DNA from: Sphingobacterium siyangense | GTDB taxonomy: Bacteria; Bacteroidota; Bacteroidia; Sphingobacteriales; Sphingobacteriaceae | Length of the DNA stretch: 64,000 nucleotides | NCBI RefSeq assembly: GCF_007830445.1 | Contig: NZ_VLKR01000024.1 | Span: 1-64,000 of the forward strand | Direction: 5' to 3' | Shown here: piece after piece, positions 18,471 through 26,666 of the stretch | How positions within the stretch are numbered: the first letter of the stretch is position 1 | How the letters are laid out: each line of letters opens with the position of its first letter | Position numbers and translations under genes: made by a program | Notes under the pieces: model-generated | Told to the model about the DNA's origin: nothing | What the model saw: the letters and a program-made list of their open reading frames with translations, nothing else | Database searches by the model: none

Positions 18471-19307
18471 ATGAATAAAAATATCTATTGGAAAGTCCTT
18501 GTTTTGTTGTTTTGCTGCAGCATGCTTTACGCCTGTGAAAAATCAGCGCTAGAAGATGGACAATCTTATGATATGATCGTGGAAGGTGGTATCAATACCA
18601 TGTATAAAGAGCAATATATTCAATTAAAGCGACTTCATATTTCTGGCGTTACTAGTGAACTTGAAGGAATTACTGCTGCTACGGTTATCGTGACAAATGG
18701 TCCAAATCAAATTGATTTTGAAGATGTTGGAAATGGTCTGTATAGAGGTCAATTGTTTGATTTAAGAGATACCGTTGGAAATATATTCCAATTAAAAATT
18801 GAATTGAATGGGAAGGTGTATGAATCACAAGATCAGCTAATCACCAATGTGCCGATAGAAAAGTCTTTTATTCCGGTAGAAAAATCTGATGTTAATAAAA
18901 AATGGCATGTCAAGGTTGATACATATTTATTTGGTATGAGCAATTCCAATAAATGGCTTATCATGCCGCAAAAGGAATTTTCGGATGAAAGTATGGTATT
19001 TTTTAAAGCACCCTATAGTTATAGTTTTAGGTCGGGAGCTCCAAATGTTTTAAATACATTGCTGGCCGCTACTTATAGTTATGAAATGGGAAGGAAAGAC
19101 AGTTTAGCGATTTCTAAATTTGCAATTTCGCCGAGATATGCAAAGTTTTTATATAATTTGTTCCAAGAAACAAAATGGAAAGGGCTATTGTCAGCTGTCC
19201 CTGCGAATGTACAAGGAAATGTCACGGGAAACGCCCTTGGATTTTTCTATGTAATGGATGGAATCAAGAAAACAGTTCCGATGAAAGATATTAGAAACGC
19301 TAAATAG
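18471..19307 (+). CDS. DUF4249 lipoprotein
   Basis: A 278-residue surface or periplasmic lipoprotein of the DUF4249 family, regularly encoded next to TonB receptors with STN domains and presumed to be their accessory ligand-binding partner. The signal peptide ends in a lipobox, SMLYAC, with Cys22 as the lipidated residue. After it come beta-rich segments such as QIDFEDVGNGLYRGQ. A TTG three codons upstream could extend the frame, but the ATG at 18471 is the natural start. It closes the sigma/anti-sigma/receptor unit and is followed by a terminator. Confidence 0.9.
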   Translation: MNKNIYWKVLVLLFCCSMLYACEKSALEDGQSYDMIVEGGINTMYKEQYIQLKRLHISGVTSELEGITAATVIVTNGPNQIDFEDVGNGLYRGQLFDLRDTVGNIFQLKIELNGKVYESQDQLITNVPIEKSFIPVEKSDVNKKWHVKVDTYLFGMSNSNKWLIMPQKEFSDESMVFFKAPYSYSFRSGAPNVLNTLLAATYSYEMGRKDSLAISKFAISPRYAKFLYNLFQETKWKGLLSAVPANVQGNVTGNALGFFYVMDGIKKTVPMKDIRNAK

Positions 19308-19330
19308 CCAATTTAATCATTAAAATTAAG

Positions 19331-19365
19331 AGCCATATACGTAAGAATCGTATATGGCTTTTTTT
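19331..19365 (+). terminator. Terminator after the ECF/TonB unit
   Basis: AGCCATATACG pairs perfectly with CGTATATGGCT (11 bp) around a 7-nt loop and is followed by a run of T. It lies 24 bp after the DUF4249 stop. Confidence 0.88.
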
Positions 19366-19496
19366 ATGTGAATTTGTTTCTATTAAATTTTGTTGATTAG
19401 AAAATGAAAATGCTATTAGGACTTTTTAATAATGTTATTGTCATTATTAAAGATTGAAGAACTAGACGTGCTTCAATACAAATGGTTCTTTGAATT

Positions 19497-19988
19497 TTAA
19501 TCAATTATTTGCCCAAGATCAGCGCAATTGCCGCTGAGCATCTGAAAAGTGAAACCGGTGTCGAGTTTTATCTCTGCGCATGATGACGTCCGTAGATATG
19601 CCGCTTTCCGGGTTAAGTATTCCACGAGATCAGTTAACGTAGGATTATGACCGAAGAGCAGAACTTGATTGATATGGTCAGGAATTGCATTGATAATGGA
19701 TAGCAGATGTTTGTATGTGCATTCGTAGATCGTTTCTTCGATCTGAATATCAAAAGAAGAAGAACCCATGACGTCCAGAAAAGTGCGCGTTGTTTGAAGT
19801 GCGCGGTTGGCTGGGGAGCTGATCACCATACTATTTTCGTCAAGATTCAATTTTGTGGCAAGCTTGGCAGCAACCTGTTTTGCATGCTGAATTCCATCGG
19901 AGGTAAGAGCTCGGTCAAAATCGTTTATTCCCGGAATGGTTTCAGCTTTGGCATGTCGGATGATATAAAGTTTTTTACTGTTGTCCAT
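19497..19988 (-). CDS. Histidine phosphatase, SixA-like
   Basis: A 163-residue member of the histidine phosphatase (phosphoglycerate mutase-like) superfamily. The catalytic motif LYIIRHAKAE lies at residues 7-16, and the second active-site histidine is in LLFGHNPTLTDLVEYL near residue 115. The size and RHAKA motif match SixA, which dephosphorylates phosphohistidines of histidine-containing signalling proteins; other small-molecule substrates are possible. The frame is open 14 codons further, but the ATG at 19988 (MDNSKK) is the natural start. It is monocistronic, between the TonB unit and the polysaccharide locus. Confidence 0.85.
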   Translation of the reverse strand: MDNSKKLYIIRHAKAETIPGINDFDRALTSDGIQHAKQVAAKLATKLNLDENSMVISSPANRALQTTRTFLDVMGSSSFDIQIEETIYECTYKHLLSIINAIPDHINQVLLFGHNPTLTDLVEYLTRKAAYLRTSSCAEIKLDTGFTFQMLSGNCADLGQIID

Positions 19989-20121
19989 GATTAAAATTTT
20001 TGATTCTATACTAATAACGCTTGATAGCAATATTTCATTGTAAAAATGATGAGATTACTTTCTTCATTATAACAAAATAGTAAGGTATGAGTTCTGCGAT
20101 TCTAAAAAATATAAAAGATAA

Positions 20122-20925
20122 ATGATAAAGAAGTTCTTTTCAAAAAAAAGTAATAAAGAAAGGACTGATCATGGATATGGCTGGTCAGGAAGATATATGT
20201 ATTGGGAAGATGTTAAAAGCTTAACAGATGGGTATGATGCGAATTTGATTTTGAACAGAACCTATCAATCGATGCTTAAAATTCGTGATGGGCATGCTGT
20301 ATATGAGAGAGATTCCGTGCTATTTGAGAAAAAAGAATATCCTTTTGCACTAATTTCAAGTCTTCTTTATATAGCAACAAAAAATGATTTGAAATTGAAA
20401 GTCATTGATTTTGGAGGCTCTTTGGGTACAACTTATTATCAAACACGTGACTTTTTAAAGCCTTTGGAATCGTTAGAATGGCACATTGTGGAACAAGAGT
20501 CCTATGTAGAGCTTGGTAAAAAAGAGTTTGAAAATAAGCAGTTAAAATTTTATAAAACAATAGAAGAGAGTATTGCTGATGGCCTGCCAGATATAATTAT
20601 TCTATCCAGTGTTGTCCAATATTTGGAAAAACCGCATGAATTTCTCAGTTATTTGACGGGTTTGCGAATAGCTTATCTTTTTTTCGATCGTACGGCGTTT
20701 GTCTATGAGGGACCTGACCGCCTTACCTTGCAACGTGTGCCACCATCTATTTATGATGCATCCTACCCAGCATGGTTTTTTAATGAGGCAAAATTCCTGA
20801 ACCATTTTAATGAGTATGAACTACAAGCTCAATTTGCATCCTATGTTATTGGAGAACAAGATATGCTAATTGATGGAAAGTTGGCAGGATATGATAGCGG
20901 ATTTTTTTTTAAGAAAAAGATATGA
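20122..20925 (+). CDS. Putative methyltransferase, TIGR04325 family
   Basis: A 267-residue protein of the TIGR04325 group of putative SAM-dependent methyltransferases found in surface-polysaccharide loci. The N-terminal basic segment precedes the conserved WSGRYMYWEDV. KVIDFGGSLGTTYYQ (about 93-107) is the glycine-rich nucleotide-binding loop, and IIILSSVVQYLEKPHEFL (about 157-174) fits post-motif positions. It overlaps the next glycosyltransferase start by 4 bp (ATGA) and so begins a coupled run of four genes. It probably methylates a sugar or glycan intermediate; the substrate is unknown. Confidence 0.82.
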   Translation: MIKKFFSKKSNKERTDHGYGWSGRYMYWEDVKSLTDGYDANLILNRTYQSMLKIRDGHAVYERDSVLFEKKEYPFALISSLLYIATKNDLKLKVIDFGGSLGTTYYQTRDFLKPLESLEWHIVEQESYVELGKKEFENKQLKFYKTIEESIADGLPDIIILSSVVQYLEKPHEFLSYLTGLRIAYLFFDRTAFVYEGPDRLTLQRVPPSIYDASYPAWFFNEAKFLNHFNEYELQAQFASYVIGEQDMLIDGKLAGYDSGFFFKKKI

Positions 20926-21941
20926 TGCATAACTACTGTACTTTATTTAACTCAACATATTTGACTAGAGGATTAGCAATGTATAATTCTCTCGATAAGT
21001 ATGTTAAGGGATTTCATCTTTATATTTTCGCATTTGATGAGGCGTGCTTTTCAATTTTAAAAAATCTCAATCTGCCGAAAGCGACAATTATTCCGTTAAT
21101 CCAGTTTGAGGATAGGGATTTACTTGCTGTTAAGTCGACGCGTACAGCTGCAGAATATTGCTGGACTTGTACACCATCTATTATACGTTATGCAATTAAC
21201 ACCTATGGATTGCAATCGTGTACTTATCTGGATGCAGACTTGTTGTTTTTTGGAAATCCACAGGTTCTGTTTGAAGAGATGGGAGATAATTCGGTATTAA
21301 TTACACCACATCATTATACTGAAAAATACGATCAGTCAGCAACAAGTGGAACATATTGTGTTCAATTCGTTTGTTTCAAAAATACGAAAGAAGGAATGGA
21401 AGTACTTGAATGGTGGCGCAATGCTTGTTTAGATTGGTGTTATGCGCGCGTGGAAGATGGGAAATTTGGCGATCAGAAATATCTTGATGATTGGATGACG
21501 AGATTTAACTGTGTTCATGCTTGTGAACATCGAGGAGCGGGAATTGCTCCCTGGAATATTCAACAATATGAATTTGGTGATAGGGATAGTTCAATATGGG
21601 CAAAAAGTATAGGGACTAGACTTAGTTTTCCAGTCATATTTTATCACTATCATGGGCTCAAGATAGCAGAAGCTAATAGTTTTATTCCGTTACCAACAGC
21701 ATACTATGATTTAAATGATAATGGCCTCTTGTTTATGTATAAACCCTATATGTCCGCTTTGGTAGAAGTAAGTAATGGATTGAAGAAACGGGGGATTACT
21801 GCTGTACTACACGAAAATATCAAAATTCCGAAGATTCGGACATCCATTCGTCGAATTGCTAACCTCTTTTTTAAGGGAAAAACAGGAGAGTTTTATCACA
21901 TCAATTATTTTAAAATGAGATGGCTTACCAAGTTGATTTAA
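20922..21941 (+). CDS. Glycosyltransferase, GT8-like GT-A fold
   Basis: A 339-residue probable nucleotide-sugar-dependent glycosyltransferase. It starts with YCTLFNSTYLTRGLAMYNSL, the opening strand-helix of GT-A enzymes that take a lone donor, and CTYLDADLLFFGNP (about 104-117) supplies the DxD metal site. A conserved FGDQKYLDDW (about 187-196) follows, as in other members of this Bacteroidota group. The C-terminal 50 residues are basic (SIRRIANLFFKGK), compatible with membrane association. It overlaps the ketoisomerase gene by 22 bp. Linkage and sugar are unknown. Confidence 0.8.
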   Translation: MMHNYCTLFNSTYLTRGLAMYNSLDKYVKGFHLYIFAFDEACFSILKNLNLPKATIIPLIQFEDRDLLAVKSTRTAAEYCWTCTPSIIRYAINTYGLQSCTYLDADLLFFGNPQVLFEEMGDNSVLITPHHYTEKYDQSATSGTYCVQFVCFKNTKEGMEVLEWWRNACLDWCYARVEDGKFGDQKYLDDWMTRFNCVHACEHRGAGIAPWNIQQYEFGDRDSSIWAKSIGTRLSFPVIFYHYHGLKIAEANSFIPLPTAYYDLNDNGLLFMYKPYMSALVEVSNGLKKRGITAVLHENIKIPKIRTSIRRIANLFFKGKTGEFYHINYFKMRWLTKLI

Positions 21942-22321
21942 AAACATTTACTGATGATCGCGGTAATTTGACAGTGATTGAAAAGGTTATTCCTTTTGAT
22001 GTTAAGCGTATATTCTATATCTATGGAGTTGATGATTCTATCAGAGGAGGGCATCGACATTATCAGACCGTTCAAGCAGCAGTCTGCTTGCGTGGACGTT
22101 GTGCAATTTACAATCAAGATGGTGCAAAGGAACAAATTTTTGAATTGAATTCACCGGACCAATGCTTGATTTTAGAGCCAAAAGATTGGCATCAGATGTT
22201 CGACTTTTCGGAGGATGCTATTCTTATGGTGCTTGCTTCTGAATATTATGACGCTACAGATTACATTTATGAACCCTATTTAAAACATGATAGCATACGA
22301 GAACTTACAGCAGGTCAATAA
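21920..22321 (+). CDS. Sugar 3,4-ketoisomerase, FdtA/QdtA family
   Basis: A 133-residue cupin that probably converts dTDP-4-keto-6-deoxyglucose to the 3-keto isomer, the step before 3-amination in Fuc3NAc or Qui3NAc synthesis. The conserved stretches are DDRGNLTVIEK, SIRGGHRHYQTVQAAVCLRG (metal-less cupin core with the His-x-His pair) and LEPKDWHQMFDF. It overlaps both neighbours, ending 35 bp inside the aminotransferase gene, so translation is tightly coupled. The fucose or quinovose series (FdtA versus QdtA) cannot be decided by eye. Confidence 0.88.
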   Translation: MAYQVDLKTFTDDRGNLTVIEKVIPFDVKRIFYIYGVDDSIRGGHRHYQTVQAAVCLRGRCAIYNQDGAKEQIFELNSPDQCLILEPKDWHQMFDFSEDAILMVLASEYYDATDYIYEPYLKHDSIRELTAGQ

Positions 22322-23375
22322 GGAATTTATGGATGAATACACGCATGTTTTTCAGGAGGTATTACGCGGAGGTTGGTATATTTTGGGAAAACAGGTACAG
22401 CAATTTGAACAATCATTTGCGAATTTCTGTGGTGTCGAGCACTGTATCGGAGTAGCCTCCGGGCTAGATGCATTGGTTCTTTCACTGCGCTATTTTGGAT
22501 TAAAACCCGGAGATGAGATTATCGTACCTGCTAACACCTATATTGCTTCGATATTGGCTATTGTTCAAGTTGGTTTGAAACCAGTACTTGTTGAACCGGA
22601 TATGAACACGTACAATATTGATCCAAAACGGATAGAAGAGTGCATTACAAAAAAAACGAGGGCCATACTTGTTGTCCATCTTTATGGAAAGATGAGTGAT
22701 ATGGATCCCATTCTTCTGCTGGCAGATCATTATCATTTAAGAATAATTGAAGACTGTGCACAAGCGCATGGTGCTAAATACAATGGTCAAAAGGCAGGAG
22801 CATTTGGTGATTTTGGTGCATTTAGTTTCTATCCTACCAAAAATCTTGGCGCACTGGGAGACGCTGGAGCTATTACATGTAAGGCTGATATACTGAATAA
22901 TTCAATTCGTACGCTACGGAATTACGGTTCATCTGCTAAATATGTCTTTGATGAGGTGGGGTATAATTCGCGGCTCGACGAACTGCAAGCTGCTTTTTTG
23001 TCTGTGAAATTAAAATACCTAGATAAAATTACAGCGCACAAACAGAGGTTGGCAACAGTTTATCTACGTGAGTTAAAGTCCGATTTTATACTTCCAGTTG
23101 TACAACCTAGACAAGAAGATGTTTATCATATTTTTGCGATCCGTCATCCCGAACGAGACCGATTGCGCGCTCACCTTTTGGCAAATGAAATTGGAACGGA
23201 AATTCATTATCCAATCCCTCCACATCAACAAAAAGCGATGAAAGGAATCCTATCAGATGGAGGATATCCAATCTCTGAAGAAATCCATCGTACAATAATC
23301 AGTCTACCAATTTCCTATGGTCATACAGAAGAGGATATCAATAGGGTTGTGGAGGTAATGAATAAATTTTTATAA
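22287..23375 (+). CDS. DegT/DnrJ/EryC1 aminotransferase, sugar 3-aminase type
   Basis: A 362-residue PLP-dependent sugar aminotransferase, likely FdtB/QdtB-like, which makes dTDP-3-amino-3,6-dideoxyhexose from the ketoisomerase product. GVASGLDALVLSLR (about 53-66) starts the cofactor fold; EDCAQAHGAKYNGQKAG (about 155-171) has the PLP-contacting Asp; SFYPTKNLGALGDAGAI (about 181-197) holds the Schiff-base Lys. It is coupled to the ketoisomerase gene. No acetyltransferase (FdtC/QdtC) follows, so the amino sugar may stay unacetylated, or the enzyme is encoded elsewhere. Confidence 0.92.
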   Translation: MIAYENLQQVNKEFMDEYTHVFQEVLRGGWYILGKQVQQFEQSFANFCGVEHCIGVASGLDALVLSLRYFGLKPGDEIIVPANTYIASILAIVQVGLKPVLVEPDMNTYNIDPKRIEECITKKTRAILVVHLYGKMSDMDPILLLADHYHLRIIEDCAQAHGAKYNGQKAGAFGDFGAFSFYPTKNLGALGDAGAITCKADILNNSIRTLRNYGSSAKYVFDEVGYNSRLDELQAAFLSVKLKYLDKITAHKQRLATVYLRELKSDFILPVVQPRQEDVYHIFAIRHPERDRLRAHLLANEIGTEIHYPIPPHQQKAMKGILSDGGYPISEEIHRTIISLPISYGHTEEDINRVVEVMNKFL

Positions 23376-23761
23376 ACAAGCACGACGCAGGTAGAGGCGA
23401 AAGTCAGGCCGCTGGAAAAAACGGATGAAGATCACTCGTGTATACAACTTTAAAAATTATTTTATGTGTGTGAAAGGGGGAATTTTTCTTTCCCTTTAAT
23501 TATCCAAAAACTATTGCTGTCTAATATTTTTTAATTTTTGATTGGGACCTCTTTGAGAACTAGTTGTCATAATGTAGAAAGGGAGTATTCTGATGATGCT
23601 TCTTTGTTTATGCTCTTTGTTCCAAATTCTGTGGTTGTAAGAAAAAAGATAAGTTAAAGGATGATTATAGATCTTTTTGTATAGATCCCGGAGATACCTC
23701 AAAGAGCATTTTATTTTCTTGATCATTTGTATAACAAAAAATAAAATTTCTCTAAAGATAT
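23376..23761. other. 386-bp gap inside the polysaccharide locus
   Basis: No supported gene. The first 65 bp are more GC-rich than the surroundings. A minus-strand frame of 71 codons (23511-23726), basic and starting with MIKKIKCSLRYLRDLYKK, could be the remnant of a lost glycan-locus gene or chance. Plain AT-rich DNA leads into the next glycosyltransferase. Confidence 0.35.
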
Positions 23762-24592
23762 ATGGGCGTTAAATTTTCCATTGTTACTATTAACTATAAT
23801 AATAGAAAAGGATTAGAAAAGACGATTGAAAGTGTGATAAATCAGAAATATGACAACTTTGAATTTATCATTATTGACGGCGGAAGCAATGACGGTAGCG
23901 CAGAACTTCTCAATAAATACGAAAGACATATTAACTATGCTGTTTCTGAAAAGGACGACGGTATTTATAATGCCATGAATAAAGGGATTCGTGCTGCGAT
24001 CGGAGAATATATTGTATTTATGAACAGTGGAGATCAATTTTATGATGAATTTGTATTGTTGAAATACCAAGAAAATATTTGTGACAATTATCAAATTTAC
24101 TATGGCAATGCAATTGGTGTTAATGAGGATAATGGATTGAAGGATATCTTTTATCCCAATGAGCTCAACTTATCTCAATGGTTATACGATACAATAAACC
24201 ATCAGGCTTCTGCTATTAAACGTTCATTGTTCTCAACATATGGTTTCTATAATGAGCAGTCAAAAATAACTGCTGACTGGCAGTTCTTTACAAAAATGTA
24301 CCTTTTGCATCAAGTCCAGTTTAAAAATATATCTTCCTTTCTAGCAAAAATAGACCTAAATGGAATTTCATCTGATCCATCATTTTCCATATTGCAGCAG
24401 CAGGAGAGAGATAATTTTATTCAACTTGAACTGCCTCAGTTTTGGAAAGAATATTTGTTCATGCGGCAAGTTAGATTTTATAAGTATATGACCAAAAGAG
24501 AAAGGAAGATTTATCGTATTAAACAGAATAGATTGACTAGTAGAGTTTTTAAAATTTGGATTGACTTTTTAGCATTATTTACTCGGGATTAA
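23762..24592 (+). CDS. Family 2 glycosyltransferase
   Basis: A 276-residue inverting GT2 enzyme. The start VKFSIVTINYNNRKGLEKTIESV is the family's opening strand. FIIIDGGSNDGSAELL (about 36-51) binds the nucleotide, and FMNSGDQFYDEF (about 83-94) takes the place of the DxD segment, a GDQ variant common in WcaA-like enzymes. NHQASAIKRSLF and ADWQFFTKMY (about 147-185) complete the acceptor side. The C-terminal tail is basic. It belongs to the AT-rich central part of the locus. Donor and acceptor are unknown. Confidence 0.88.
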   Translation: MGVKFSIVTINYNNRKGLEKTIESVINQKYDNFEFIIIDGGSNDGSAELLNKYERHINYAVSEKDDGIYNAMNKGIRAAIGEYIVFMNSGDQFYDEFVLLKYQENICDNYQIYYGNAIGVNEDNGLKDIFYPNELNLSQWLYDTINHQASAIKRSLFSTYGFYNEQSKITADWQFFTKMYLLHQVQFKNISSFLAKIDLNGISSDPSFSILQQQERDNFIQLELPQFWKEYLFMRQVRFYKYMTKRERKIYRIKQNRLTSRVFKIWIDFLALFTRD

Positions 24593-24808
24593 ATTAAGCA
24601 TGTGTAAATTTTTATTGGCGAGTAATATCTGGAAAGAAACAATAACTAATTTAGAGTCGCCAAAATAATAATTCATGCTGGATGTAACTATATAGAAGCC
24701 TTCATCGTTATACTGTATAGTTGTTACAATTATTTGATATCTTTGATTAATAAGTTTAACTCTTTACTGGAGTATAGCGCAGTTAGTCGAATAGATCCAT
24801 TTAAATTC

Positions 24809-25807
24809 ATGAATAAAAAAATTCTTTTGCTAGTACCCAATGATTATCAGCTTTATAAATTAGTTCAAAAAAATATAGAAGACATAGGGTTTGATGTTAC
24901 TGTTATTCTCCATAATTCAGTTAAATTTAAGTATAAAAGCATTTTTCAAAGACTTTATAAGCTTTTTAGAAAGTTGTCCGATGGGAATAATAGTTACAAG
25001 CAGGAATTGATAATAAAATATAGTTCAGAGCAACTTATCAATAGGATAGAGGCATTTGATATGTTTGATTATTGTTTGGTATTTCGGGCCGATTTTTTTC
25101 ATATAGATGTTTTAAATGCTGCTAAGCGGAAATCAAAATGGATAACGTCTTATCATTATGATGGTTTGAAGCGCAATCCGTCAATCTTTGAAAGAATTTC
25201 CATATTTGATAAGTTTTATGTTTTTGATAAAGAGGATGTCATGAAAACTGATGTGGTGAGAACTTATCTTTCCCATAATTTTTATTTTGACTTTGATCAG
25301 GGACATAAAGAGGCTATACATGATGCTTATTTTCTAGGTTACTATAGCGAAAGTAGAGAGTATTTTTTGTTAAGTCTATTTCATATTTTAAATAGAATTT
25401 ATAGTAGAGTGAAATTTCAAATTGTTTTTCCTCCAGAACAATTAAAACATGTAAAAAAATACACAGAATATGGAGTGGAATGCCTCAAAAGAGTTGTTCC
25501 ATTCGGTGATTATTTGGACCGGGTCGAAAGGTCAAATATTATTGTGGACTTTTTAATCGGAGATCATAATGGTCTATCGTTTAGAATATTTGAGGGCTTA
25601 AAATATTCTAAAAAAGTGATAACGACCAATCCAAATGTTGTCAAATATGATTTTTATCATCCTAATAATTTTTATGTATTGAATGAATCTTCCTTAGATG
25701 AAAAGCAATTGCTTGATTTTCTTGATCTTCCATATGTAAAGATTGCAGATAACATACGTCAACAATATAGCTTTACTTCTTGGTTTAATCAGATGATAGC
25801 AATGTAA
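24809..25807 (+). CDS. Glycosyltransferase-like protein, CgeB-like (paralogue A)
   Basis: A 332-residue protein with a GT-B-like pattern. Near the C-terminus, GLSFRIFEGLKYSKKVIT (about 264-281), followed by YDFYHPNNFYVL, is the nucleotide-sugar-binding region. The minus-strand gene at 26667-27656 has a matching block (GLSFRVFEAMAFEKKIIT, then YDFYNINNILIL), so the two are divergent paralogues. The ORF extends back to a TTG at 24734, but the ATG at 24809 (MNKKILLLVPND) aligns with the paralogue start. Its stop is directly adjacent to the stop of the converging gene. The gene is very AT-rich. Function inferred only. Confidence 0.65.
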   Translation: MNKKILLLVPNDYQLYKLVQKNIEDIGFDVTVILHNSVKFKYKSIFQRLYKLFRKLSDGNNSYKQELIIKYSSEQLINRIEAFDMFDYCLVFRADFFHIDVLNAAKRKSKWITSYHYDGLKRNPSIFERISIFDKFYVFDKEDVMKTDVVRTYLSHNFYFDFDQGHKEAIHDAYFLGYYSESREYFLLSLFHILNRIYSRVKFQIVFPPEQLKHVKKYTEYGVECLKRVVPFGDYLDRVERSNIIVDFLIGDHNGLSFRIFEGLKYSKKVITTNPNVVKYDFYHPNNFYVLNESSLDEKQLLDFLDLPYVKIADNIRQQYSFTSWFNQMIAM

Positions 25808-26611
25808 TTAATAGTTTGTTTCAGTAGCAGCCAAATTTCCATCCTCATCAAATTTCCACGAGCTGGAGCTAGAGGATGTTCTCATATAAAATAATTGTTC
25901 TTCAGTGAGATTTTTAGGATCTAGATACCAGCCCATATGTTGACTTGTGAAGTTTCCTGCAATACGGATGCCTTCATAAAACCTTATCGGTTTTACCTTA
26001 AAATTAATGGGATACTTAGGTTTATATAGTGCAAATGTTGTGTCTATTCCTGCTTTGTAAATATTGGTGTCTAACTGATGTTCCCAAAATTGTTGTTCCC
26101 ATTTTATGACTTTTTCTCTAAATGGATAGTATTCAGGTATTGATTCTAAATCGAGTGCAAAGCCGGCTTTTAGTACGTTAAATTGGTATTTATCCAGTGT
26201 GCGGATTAAAGTGTCTAGGAAATTATCTGGAAGATTGTCATTGGGGCGTATATCAGCATCAGTAATACAATAGTATCCTTGCCCATATTTCTCTTGAAGT
26301 TGTTTGTTTTCAAAAAATACCATATGACCGAGATTGTCGGACATCATTTCGATCGTTACTGTGTCACGTATTTCGTTATAATATTCTAGGAGAGGAGCAT
26401 AGGTCGACTTATTGTCGATGATTATTATATTTTCGAATCCCCTTTCTATCAAAAATGAGACTAGATATTTTAAATTTTCTAACTGATTGTAATTTATGAT
26501 AAGGATTGGAATACTTTTACTATTTTTTCTTTGTTTTTTTACTTCCGTATTAAAAATAATAAGATATTTATACAAAAGGAAATGACTTAGACGCTTAAGA
26601 TGTTTTTTCAT
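25808..26611 (-). CDS. GT-A fold glycosyltransferase (GT2-like)
   Basis: A 267-residue likely glycosyltransferase. IPILIINYNQLENLKYLVSFL (about 34-54) is the opening strand-helix, IIIIDNKSTYAPLLEYY (about 61-77) the nucleotide-binding segment, and YYCITDADIRPND (about 112-124) the DxD site. The C-terminus carries six consecutive serines (about 248-253). The first 25 residues are basic and hydrophobic, so it may attach to the membrane. Its stop abuts that of the converging gene with no spacer. The next minus-strand gene upstream ends 55 bp before its start. Confidence 0.75.
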   Translation of the reverse strand: MKKHLKRLSHFLLYKYLIIFNTEVKKQRKNSKSIPILIINYNQLENLKYLVSFLIERGFENIIIIDNKSTYAPLLEYYNEIRDTVTIEMMSDNLGHMVFFENKQLQEKYGQGYYCITDADIRPNDNLPDNFLDTLIRTLDKYQFNVLKAGFALDLESIPEYYPFREKVIKWEQQFWEHQLDTNIYKAGIDTTFALYKPKYPINFKVKPIRFYEGIRIAGNFTSQHMGWYLDPKNLTEEQLFYMRTSSSSSSWKFDEDGNLAATETNY

Positions 26612-26666
26612 TTACTGGATTCAATTTAAAATCAAAATTAGTGATATTAAATTATTGTGATAGCAT

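Noticed and set aside
23511..23726. 71-codon minus-strand frame in the polysaccharide locus gap
   Set aside because: No family match, no promoter and AT-rich context; kept only as a possible gene remnant in the gap entry.
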